Below the pieces are notes generated by a model, which was given only the letters and a program-made list of their open reading frames with translations, was not told where the DNA came from and ran no database searches. Position numbers and translations under genes: made by a program. A stretch of 10,486 nucleotides of DNA from DHVE2 group archaeon (GTDB lineage: Archaea; Thermoplasmatota; Thermoplasmata; Thermoplasmatales; Aciduliprofundaceae). The stretch spans positions 1 to 10,486 of the forward strand of contig WAOY01000190.1 of NCBI GenBank assembly GCA_015520985.1, written 5' to 3'. The stretch's first letter is position 1. Every line of letters starts with the position of its first letter. Positions 1 to 5,936 of the stretch are shown here, one piece after another.

Positions 1-70
1 CCAGGTCAAAGGTGCGGGATTTAGGGTCCCGTCCCGTAGGGGTTCGAGGGTTCGAATCCCTCCCCCTGCA
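1..70 (+). tRNA. tRNA-Leu (anticodon UAG), 5' end cut off by the window edge
   Basis: This is the 3' portion of a type II tRNA. The anticodon stem pairs 15-19 with 27-31 around the 7-base loop at 20-26, which puts the anticodon TAG at 22-24 and reads leucine CUN codons. A long variable arm follows at 32-45, whose inner bases pair (tccc with gggg), as expected for leucine tRNA. The T arm pairs 46-50 with 58-62 around the loop TTCGAAT. The 3' acceptor strand is 63-69 and the discriminator is A70, the usual base for tRNA-Leu. CCA is not encoded. The remnant at the start contains the GG and AGG of the D loop. Roughly 16-18 bases, comprising the 5' acceptor strand and part of the D arm, lie outside the window. 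A T-rich stretch at 78-99 could end transcription. Confidence 0.93.
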
Positions 71-92
71 TCCCTTCGGTTTTCTTCGTTAT

Positions 93-596
93 TTATTTTA
101 AGAAATTGCCACGTCGCCGGCTCTGCCATGTATCTTCAATTACTTTGCCGATTTCCTCGCTGGCGCAGAACCATCGCAACTTTCCCACTTCATCGTAGTA
201 AAACACACGGAATTCCATAGATTCTTCGTATTTTCTTCCACCAACATATTTTTTGACGGAATAATTTATTAGTCCGTACAAATGGGACCATGGGATTATT
301 TTCTTGTCTTTTCCTGCTGTTATTTGAATTCCCTGAGGTGCAATTTCCACTTCTTCAGGGTATTTTATAGAAGGCAAGTGGAGGAATGTTTCAGAGAAAA
401 ACGCTAGGGTGATAAACAATAAAAACACCAGAACATTCACTACTGCTGTTATCCAGAGATACTCAAAAGAACTGAAGGTGCTGTGAACAAGGTGGATGCT
501 TATAATAAGGGAGAAGATGAAGATAATTACGATACCCTTCAATATGATCTTGTTTTCAAACTCTACGTTTGTCCATCTGGCAAGCTCGTTCTTCAT
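93..596 (-). CDS. Small membrane protein with two N-terminal helices and a PH-like cytoplasmic tail, function unknown
   Basis: I do not recognise this 167-residue protein as a named family. Two hydrophobic segments at about residues 18-38 and 45-68 should form a membrane hairpin. The soluble C-terminal half (about 80-160) has the pattern EIAPQGIQI, a charged turn, IIPWSHLYGL, then alternating strands. That resembles the small beta-barrel of bacterial PH-like/YcxB-type proteins, in which a strand ending in iPWs-I follows the membrane hairpin. This resemblance is from memory. The ATG at 594-596 is preceded by a weak GAGG four bases upstream, and a TATA-like box lies at 631-640, so the gene probably has its own promoter. 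G+C is about 39% by hand count, against about 58% in a hand-counted line of the neighbouring AMP phosphorylase gene, which suggests a different origin or relaxed constraint. It converges on the tRNA-Leu gene. Confidence 0.75.
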   Translation of the reverse strand: MKNELARWTNVEFENKIILKGIVIIFIFSLIISIHLVHSTFSSFEYLWITAVVNVLVFLLFITLAFFSETFLHLPSIKYPEEVEIAPQGIQITAGKDKKIIPWSHLYGLINYSVKKYVGGRKYEESMEFRVFYYDEVGKLRWFCASEEIGKVIEDTWQSRRRGNFLK

Positions 597-626
597 ACGG
601 CCTCATCGTGGAGATTGATTTCAGCC

Positions 627-642
627 ACAAAAAATTTAATTA
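627..642 (-). promoter_or_regulatory. Putative archaeal TATA-box promoter of the small membrane protein
   Basis: Read on the minus strand, the sequence around 631-640 is ATTAAATTTT within a GC-richer flank. It sits about 35-45 bases before the ATG at 596. Archaeal transcription normally starts about 25 bases after the TATA box, which would give a leader of about 10-15 bases. It is the only AT-rich block between the AMP phosphorylase stop and this gene. The call rests on composition and spacing only. Confidence 0.4.
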
Positions 643-675
643 CGCTCCCTCAAATAATCCCGGGGGCGATGATGA

Positions 676-693
676 CAAAAATGCTGAAAAAGT
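676..693 (-). terminator. Possible U-rich terminator after AMP phosphorylase
   Basis: On the minus strand two T5 runs (TTTTT CAGCA TTTTT) lie 28-45 bases beyond the AMP phosphorylase stop codon. Euryarchaeal transcription commonly ends at U-rich runs without a required hairpin. No convincing stem precedes these runs, so this is a suggestion from position and composition. Confidence 0.35.
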
Positions 694-720
694 GATGAAG
701 ATCTTGAGTGCTGAGCCCCG

Positions 721-2238
721 TCAGCGCTTGTAAGAAGGTATTCTTTCCAGCAGCATACCCTCTATCTGCAGGGGCTTCAGCATCTTCGCGACCTTCACCG
801 CCTCGTCGAGCTTTGCTTTCGAATCTGCGTATATCGTGTAGAGAACTTCGCCCTTCTCCACCTTCTCGCTCTTCTTCTTGTTCAGTATTATCCCAGCGCC
901 CTTGTCCTTGGGTGCGCCGGCAGTTCTAGCGATGCGCACCAAAGCCTTGTTGGAGACGATGGATATGTATCCCCCCTCCGGGGAATGTATGTCCGCGGAG
1001 TACTTTCCGACGGGCACATCGTCGCTCTTCTCTATTCCCCGTGAGCCCTGCGCATTTATGATCTCGAGGAACTTCTCCCTGGCCTTGCCCTTCTTAAGCA
1101 CTTCCTTGGCCATCGCCTTGCCCTCGCCCCTCTCAGCGATGTTCCCCAGCTCTAAGAGCATCCCGGCGATGTCCGTCGCCTTCTCTATTAACGATGTGCT
1201 CACCTTTTTACCCTCTAGGGCCATGAGCGCCTCCCTCGCCTCTAACGCAGGACCAATTGCACGGCCTATGGGCTGCCCTCCGTACGTCACGGCCGCCTCG
1301 ACCACTATGCCCAGCCGCGATCCGAGTTCGATGAAGTCCATCGCGTACTTCCTAGCTGTTCTTTCATCCGGGACCTTGGTCTCAGGGCCCATCGGGATGT
1401 CGAGCACCATGAAGTCTGCGCCCACGGCCTTCTTCTTCGCCATCACGCTAGCCAGGACCTGGGAGTGGGGATCTATTCCCAGGGGGTACTCTACGCGCAC
1501 AATCTTATCGTCGGCAGGGGCGAGGTTAACGGCGCCTCCCCAGGCCAGCGTGGCCCCCACTTCGTCCACAATCCTCTTTATGTCATTTATTGTGAGGTCA
1601 ACCCTTGTGAGCACCTCCATAAGGTCCGCCGTTCCAGCGGCGCTGCTTATGGCTCGGGATGATGTTTTGGGAATCTTCAGACCGAGGCTAGCGGCTATGG
1701 GAACCGCTATAGGTGCGTACTTGTTGCCAGGAACCCCTCCAATGCTGTGCACGTCGAACACCGTGTACTCAAAATCAAGCGTGTCTCCGGATTCCACCAT
1801 GGCACGGGTGGTCCACTCCGTCTCGTCCATGTCCATACCCCTGATCTGTATAGCAGTGACGTATGACGTGAGTTCTATCAGCGAGAGGTTGTCCTCGGAT
1901 ATGTCGCGGATAATCGCGTAGATCTCGTCCTTGGTAAGCTTCTCTCCGAATATCTTCTTCTTGATGTAGTCCACGCTGATGGGCCTGGTAGTCGGCGTTA
2001 CCCGGACCTTGTCGCCGTTCTTGACGCCCAATTTCTCCGAGATCTCAACGAACATACCCACCTCTCCAGGCTTGATCATGCTCTGCGATATGCTCACTAT
2101 CGCCGTGGTGAGGTGTCCCCTTATTCCCACCTTGGCCCTGTCCTGCGGATGCAATCCAAGCTCCTTCGCGTCCTCCTCGTTCAGCACGATCTCGTATCCT
2201 CCGACCTCCAGATCTATCCTCTTAACTTTCAACTCCAA
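721..2238 (-). CDS. deoA: AMP phosphorylase (archaeal nucleoside-monophosphate phosphorylase)
   Basis: The enzyme cleaves AMP (and in characterised archaeal homologues CMP and UMP) with phosphate, releasing the base and ribose-1,5-bisphosphate, the first step of the archaeal NMP route to RuBisCO. At 505 residues it matches the family length. An N-terminal domain of about 85 residues distinguishes it from bacterial thymidine phosphorylases. The helical and alpha/beta phosphorylase domains follow, with HSIGGVPGNK at 164-173, the substrate loop SRAISSAAGTAD at 194-205, GIDPHSQ with the expected catalytic Asp256, then Ser264 and Lys288. From memory, these positions coincide with annotated active-site positions of characterised archaeal enzymes. 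The start is TTG at 2236-2238. The sequence GGAGGTGAT at 2244-2252 gives an ideal ribosome binding site five bases upstream, and no ATG or GTG in this frame fits as well. The gene overlaps the end of the isomerase gene by 17 bases, which implies translational coupling. Confidence 0.96.
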   Translation of the reverse strand: MELKVKRIDLEVGGYEIVLNEEDAKELGLHPQDRAKVGIRGHLTTAIVSISQSMIKPGEVGMFVEISEKLGVKNGDKVRVTPTTRPISVDYIKKKIFGEKLTKDEIYAIIRDISEDNLSLIELTSYVTAIQIRGMDMDETEWTTRAMVESGDTLDFEYTVFDVHSIGGVPGNKYAPIAVPIAASLGLKIPKTSSRAISSAAGTADLMEVLTRVDLTINDIKRIVDEVGATLAWGGAVNLAPADDKIVRVEYPLGIDPHSQVLASVMAKKKAVGADFMVLDIPMGPETKVPDERTARKYAMDFIELGSRLGIVVEAAVTYGGQPIGRAIGPALEAREALMALEGKKVSTSLIEKATDIAGMLLELGNIAERGEGKAMAKEVLKKGKAREKFLEIINAQGSRGIEKSDDVPVGKYSADIHSPEGGYISIVSNKALVRIARTAGAPKDKGAGIILNKKKSEKVEKGEVLYTIYADSKAKLDEAVKVAKMLKPLQIEGMLLERIPSYKR

Positions 2239-3136
2239 ACTGCATCACCTCCTTTATTATCTGGTACGCAATATACGGCGAAATTATCCCCACCTCCGTT
2301 ATTATCGCGTCGATGTATTCAGGTGGAGTGGCATCAAACACGGGGTTCCTGAACTTCACCCCTGGGAATTCTTTCGGATCTGCGATCTCCTCGGCGGGGC
2401 GCTCCTCTATCTCCACCAGCTTGCCTATCACAGTTTCCGGGGAGAACTTGTAGGTCTCGGCGGCGACCATGAACGGCACGCGGGCCTCATGGGCAACAAG
2501 GGCAATCTGCGATGTTCCAATTTTATTTATCACGGCGCCGTTGCTCGCTATGGTATCAGCGCCCACCACAACGACGTCTATGTCCCTCATGAAGTACCGC
2601 ACAGCGGAATCGACTATCATCGTCACATCTATGCCCTCCTCCGCGAGCCTGCGCGATGTTATGTGCCCCTGCAGCCATGGCCTGGTCTCGGTGTTGAAAA
2701 CCTTTATCTCCTTTCCGGAGCGGTGCGCCTGGATTATGACTTCCAGTGCGGCGGATGAGTTGCAATGCGTGAGGATTGTGGACCCGTCGCGGATCCTCTG
2801 CGCCCCGAACTTCCCTATCTTTTTCACCGCCTCCTTCGACAGCGTGATGAACTCCTCCGCATTCCTGATCACGCTCTCCCTCAGTTCATCCACGCTCTCG
2901 CCTTTCATGCGGTTCACAACGTAGTACACGGCGTTTCTGAGCGACACCGCAGTGGGTCTCGTATCTAGGAGATACTCCTTAACCTTCTCCACACCCTGGA
3001 TGAATTCATCCCTGCTCCCGCTGAAGTCCTCCGCGTATATCTTGAGGGCCTCCGCCGCGGCCCTGGCGATTCTCCCCGCGCCTCTTATCCTCATCTCCCG
3101 GATGCCTTCCCCTATCTCCTTGACTCCCGGATGCAT
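2222..3136 (-). CDS. Ribose-1,5-bisphosphate isomerase (R15P isomerase)
   Basis: The enzyme converts ribose-1,5-bisphosphate to ribulose-1,5-bisphosphate, which links nucleotide breakdown to form III RuBisCO. The 304 residues show the eIF2B-alpha/MtnA-like fold. The phosphosugar-binding RGAG is at 18-21, DTRPTAVSL at 58-66, THC with the presumed catalytic Cys125 at 123-125, NTETRPWLQG at 148-157, GAD with catalytic Asp194 at 192-194, INK at 203-205 and TPPEYID at 270-276. The Cys-to-Asp spacing of 69 equals that of the Thermococcus enzyme as I remember it. These features favour R15P isomerase over the related methylthioribose-1-phosphate isomerase or an eIF2B subunit, as does the adjacent AMP phosphorylase. 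The ATG at 3134-3136 lies 12 bases after the ATPase stop and has no ribosome binding site. A possible TATA box at 3161-3170 would instead give a leaderless transcript. Confidence 0.94.
   Translation of the reverse strand: MHPGVKEIGEGIREMRIRGAGRIARAAAEALKIYAEDFSGSRDEFIQGVEKVKEYLLDTRPTAVSLRNAVYYVVNRMKGESVDELRESVIRNAEEFITLSKEAVKKIGKFGAQRIRDGSTILTHCNSSAALEVIIQAHRSGKEIKVFNTETRPWLQGHITSRRLAEEGIDVTMIVDSAVRYFMRDIDVVVVGADTIASNGAVINKIGTSQIALVAHEARVPFMVAAETYKFSPETVIGKLVEIEERPAEEIADPKEFPGVKFRNPVFDATPPEYIDAIITEVGIISPYIAYQIIKEVMQFGVES
2244..2252 (-). promoter_or_regulatory. Ribosome binding site deciding the TTG start of AMP phosphorylase
   Basis: GGAGGTGAT on the minus strand is fully complementary to the usual archaeal 16S rRNA 3' tail (ATCACCTCC). 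It lies five bases before TTG 2238-2236, inside the last codons of the isomerase gene. An ATG at 2243-2245 overlaps it but is in the isomerase frame and stops after seven codons. This supports TTG as the true start. Confidence 0.8.
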
Positions 3137-3148
3137 AGAAACGGAGTA

Positions 3149-5899
3149 TTATTTTTTCCCTATATTATCTTTTTCCTGAATCCCGGCTCTCTCGATAAGT
3201 TCCCTCAGGAGCGCGTTTTTGATCTTTACATCACTCCTGTTCTTCTCCAGTAAGTCCAGAATATCCCTCCCAAATTCTGTGAGAAGCTCCCGATGCTCCC
3301 TCATATCATCAATTGCTGCGGACTTCCACCCGCAGATTCTGTCTACCAAGGCCTGAATGAGAGCCAGGGCCATCAGCCCCAGTAAATCCTCCATATCCCT
3401 GTAGCGGCCGTAAATTTCCCGCATTTTCCTACCTGTTTCGCAGTCAAAGGACTGCACGAACTCCGCGGCAAGCAGATGGAATTCGGTGTAAAGCTCCGTG
3501 GTCACGTCCCCTACCTTCCTGAGCTCTTCCAGAGCTTCGGAGAGGTATCTCTTGGCCAGACCCCACTCCCCCATCCCGAGATAGGACTGGCCCATGTCGA
3601 GCTTCGTGAACGCCACACCGTGCCTGTTGGAAGCCGCCTGGAATATCCTCAAGACCTTCATCTGGTACTTCAACGCCTTTTCGTACTCGCCCTTGTTCAT
3701 GAACTCTATACCAATGTTCCCCAGCAGTATGGATGTTAAGTTGGGATCGCCAACCATCTCGGCATAGCGCAGTGCCTGAAAGAAGGTCATGAGGCCCTCC
3801 TCCTTTCTGCCCTTCGCTATCAGCGCATTTGCCTTTAGGTTTAGGAGCGCAGCAACCTCCTTCCAGCTCCCGGCGGATCTCGCCAGTTCTATGGCATCGT
3901 CAATGCGGTACAGGACATCGTCCAGATGCCCTCTCTGGATGAGCTCTCCGAGTTCTTTCCTCATGAGGATGAGCCTGTCCGCCGTGTCCCTCACAGATTC
4001 CCGTGCCTTTTCAAAGTACCCTTTGTACTCCTCACCCAGGGTCATCGCGCTGTCTCCCGCGATCACCAGGAGTTCAAAATCCTCCTTTATTCTTAGCGCA
4101 ACACGTGCATGTTCCAGCGCCCCCTTGAAATCTCCGCGCAGATATTTGATTATTGCCTGTGCCTTGTGTTTCAGGAATTCATCCCCGGTCTCGGTCTCCT
4201 CGCCCATGAATGCCCTGGCGGTGACGTATCCCTCCAGTCCTTCCGGGACGTCCATAACTTTCTCAAACATCCCCGCGGCCTTTCCGTACTCTCCTATGGT
4301 CATATATAGACGCCCCGCCTTCAACGCATATTCCTTATTCCCGGATAACGAATACGCCTTTGCGTACCTGGCGGCAGCCTCCCGCAACCTGGAATTCTGC
4401 ACGGACTCCTTTGCCATTTCCCCGTACAGCTCGGCGGCCCTTTCAGGGTCGATCCTCTCAAGTATCAACGCCGCCTTGTTCTTCTCCCCCTTCTCCAGGT
4501 AATACTCCGCTGCAACTTCAAGCACATCCTCTGGGACATGAGAAGCCCTCTTCAGGACCTCGTTTCTGATGCTCTCATGCGTGAACACGTACACGTCGCC
4601 TCTCCTCTCCATTATTCCCATCTTCTCCACTCTGCGCAGGAATTTGAACGCCTTTAATTTCTTTACCTCGAGCACCTCCGTCAGGAAATCCAGCGTGATG
4701 AAGCCCATCGCCGCGGCCGTCTCGAGCAGTTCTCTCTCGTCCCCGGGGATTTCTGGGAGCGAAATCGTTGAGTCCTCGCAGTTGACTCCGGTGCCGTGCC
4801 AGAACCCGTCCTGCTCGTAAACCAGGCCCTCGCGCCTGAGTTTTTCCATAAGGTTTAGGATTCTCAGGGGGTTGCCCCCGGTGCACCGCCTGATATCTTC
4901 AAAGAATGCCTTGGAGAAGAGGTTGTCAGGGTAGTGGAAATCGAGGAACTCCACAACGTTCTTTTCGTCCAGGTTTCCCAGGTACACGGTGGTGCATCTC
5001 GGATCCCCGAGGAATGCTTCCACCTCCTCCGGAATTGGAAACTCGGAGTTGACGGATATCACGAATTTTCCAGCATCCTCCCCCGCGGATTTCACCAGGA
5101 GCAGCCTCAGGAATTCCCTGGACCTGGCATCGAGCCAGTGCACATCGTCGATGATCACCGGAAATTCCTTGAGGATGGCCATGAAACCGTCAATGGCGGA
5201 AGTGAGCATTATTTCCCCTTCTCTCCCCGATTCCAGGAACTTCTCGAGGTAGGGTTTCATGGGAATCCTGGATACGTTGCCGTCCCAGTTCTCAAGCAGG
5301 GAGCCGTGAGCCTCCTCGAATTCCCTGAGGGTTCGCAGCAGTTCGGATTTGAGGGCGTATTCCTCCATTCCCTTCACTATAGCCACCAGATCTATCATCG
5401 AACCCCTTGCCACCACGATGCGGTAGTCCCCGTATTCAAGTGAGCTCAGGTATCCCTCCTGCTCAGAGTCCAGCATGCTCAGAGAGTCCCTTACGAATGC
5501 CTGCACCGCCGTCAGCATCCCAGCAAACACGTCCCCGTCCAGGTCTCCCCTGCGGGAGACCTCCGCCAGGAGAATGCCGGTGGCCCTGTGGATCCCGTAA
5601 ACTGAAAGGACGGTGCCGTAGGCGGAGGAGAGCACATCCTCCCTTCCCACGCTTTTCAGGAGTTCCCGTATGCCCTGAAAGGGAGCGTCGGACTCGCTGC
5701 AGGAGTGCCACATCCCTCCCTTTACCCTCTTCAATTCCCTGAGGAGGGTGGTCTTGCCCACGCCCTCGGGGCCCTCCACTACCACCAGGGAAAAACCATC
5801 CTGCTCAAGGGCGGAAATTACCCTCCGCATTTCCTCTCTCCTGTCCGCGAGGCCTTCCACGTATGGCTTATGGGGTTTTGGGTTAATAACCCTTGCCAA
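3149..5899 (-). CDS. STAND/AAA_16-type ATPase with winged helix and TPR-like repeats, carrying an apparent domain inserted in the ATPase core
   Basis: This 916-residue cytoplasmic protein looks like a signal-transducing P-loop ATPase. Walker A is VEGPEGVGKTTL at 41-52. Walker B is FPVIIDDVHWLD at 246-257, typical of the MalT/AAA_16 group. A sensor-like strand KFVISVN spans 278-284 and the GGNPL motif is at 341-345. A winged-helix region (about 385-450) leads into a long helical array of TPR-like repeats (about 455-880; clear copies near 683-716, 723-756 and 763-795). No signal peptide, membrane segment or DNA-binding C-terminus is visible. Walker A and B are about 200 residues apart, because residues ~95-225 appear to be an extra alpha/beta domain. 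The start is TTG at 5897-5899, the only candidate between the preceding in-frame TAA and the conserved N-terminus. A GTG at residue 14 seems too far in. The trigger and output are unknown. Its place next to NMP-salvage genes may indicate a nucleotide or energy-state sensor, which is inference. Confidence 0.88.
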   Translation of the reverse strand: MARVINPKPHKPYVEGLADRREEMRRVISALEQDGFSLVVVEGPEGVGKTTLLRELKRVKGGMWHSCSESDAPFQGIRELLKSVGREDVLSSAYGTVLSVYGIHRATGILLAEVSRRGDLDGDVFAGMLTAVQAFVRDSLSMLDSEQEGYLSSLEYGDYRIVVARGSMIDLVAIVKGMEEYALKSELLRTLREFEEAHGSLLENWDGNVSRIPMKPYLEKFLESGREGEIMLTSAIDGFMAILKEFPVIIDDVHWLDARSREFLRLLLVKSAGEDAGKFVISVNSEFPIPEEVEAFLGDPRCTTVYLGNLDEKNVVEFLDFHYPDNLFSKAFFEDIRRCTGGNPLRILNLMEKLRREGLVYEQDGFWHGTGVNCEDSTISLPEIPGDERELLETAAAMGFITLDFLTEVLEVKKLKAFKFLRRVEKMGIMERRGDVYVFTHESIRNEVLKRASHVPEDVLEVAAEYYLEKGEKNKAALILERIDPERAAELYGEMAKESVQNSRLREAAARYAKAYSLSGNKEYALKAGRLYMTIGEYGKAAGMFEKVMDVPEGLEGYVTARAFMGEETETGDEFLKHKAQAIIKYLRGDFKGALEHARVALRIKEDFELLVIAGDSAMTLGEEYKGYFEKARESVRDTADRLILMRKELGELIQRGHLDDVLYRIDDAIELARSAGSWKEVAALLNLKANALIAKGRKEEGLMTFFQALRYAEMVGDPNLTSILLGNIGIEFMNKGEYEKALKYQMKVLRIFQAASNRHGVAFTKLDMGQSYLGMGEWGLAKRYLSEALEELRKVGDVTTELYTEFHLLAAEFVQSFDCETGRKMREIYGRYRDMEDLLGLMALALIQALVDRICGWKSAAIDDMREHRELLTEFGRDILDLLEKNRSDVKIKNALLRELIERAGIQEKDNIGKK
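3161..3170 (-). promoter_or_regulatory. Possible internal promoter for the isomerase-AMP phosphorylase pair
   Basis: On the minus strand AGATAATATA lies in the last codons of the ATPase gene, preceded by purine-rich GGAAAA. Its centre is about 29 bases before the isomerase ATG, the distance expected between a TATA box and a transcription start. This would place the start at or within a few bases of the ATG and produce a leaderless mRNA, consistent with the absence of a ribosome binding site there. The call comes from spacing and composition only. Confidence 0.4.
5225..5617 (-). other. Inserted alpha/beta domain within the ATPase core (residues ~95-225)
   Basis: The segment begins with a strand-like stretch (SVYGIHRATGILLAEVSRRG), continues with a helix (DVFAGMLTAVQAFVRDSL), two strands around SLEYGDYRIVVARGSMIDLVAIV, and a long helix ending in LLENWDGN. 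From memory this strand-helix-strand-strand-helix pattern, including (F/V)xxMLTAVQ-FV-DS, L-(F/Y)GD--I-(V/I)-RG and E-WDG, recurs as a stand-alone or C-terminal cytoplasmic module in thermoplasmatal and other euryarchaeal proteins, and resembles small roadblock/LC7-like sensory folds. Here it interrupts the P-loop domain after Walker A and before Walker B. Boundaries are approximate. Confidence 0.55.
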
Positions 5900-5936
5900 A
5901 AAAAGGAGGGGTTATCTCCTCCTGACGAGCAGGAGG
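5898..5936 (-). terminator. Terminator-like hairpin with T7 and a competing upstream hairpin
   Basis: On the minus strand three hexamers follow one another: CCTCCT (5936-5931), AGGAGG (5923-5918) and CCTCCT (5909-5904), the last running into TTTTTTT (5904-5898). The middle hexamer can pair with either neighbour, giving a 6-bp stem with a 7-base loop upstream or a 6-bp stem with an 8-base loop followed by T7. The stop codon of the surface protein gene lies in the second loop and the ATPase TTG start overlaps the T run. It could end or attenuate transcription between the two genes. The hexamers also encode Leu-Leu and Arg-Arg of the protein tail, so chance is possible. Confidence 0.45.

Noticed and set aside
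878..1921. A 347-codon open frame on + opposite AMP phosphorylase
   Set aside because: It lies wholly antisense to a clearly recognised enzyme gene. Its translation is rich in Ser, Pro and Ala with no domain, as expected for the complement of a GC-rich coding region.
3789..4502. A 237-codon open frame on + opposite the ATPase
   Set aside because: It is antisense to the TPR-like region, low in complexity and dominated by Ser, Phe and Arg. It is a shadow of the real frame.
3149..5899. ATPase considered as an Avs-like antiviral STAND protein
   Set aside because: No effector domain (nuclease, protease, TIR or similar) is visible at the N-terminus, and the neighbours are metabolic and surface genes rather than defence genes. 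The possibility is not excluded but is unsupported.
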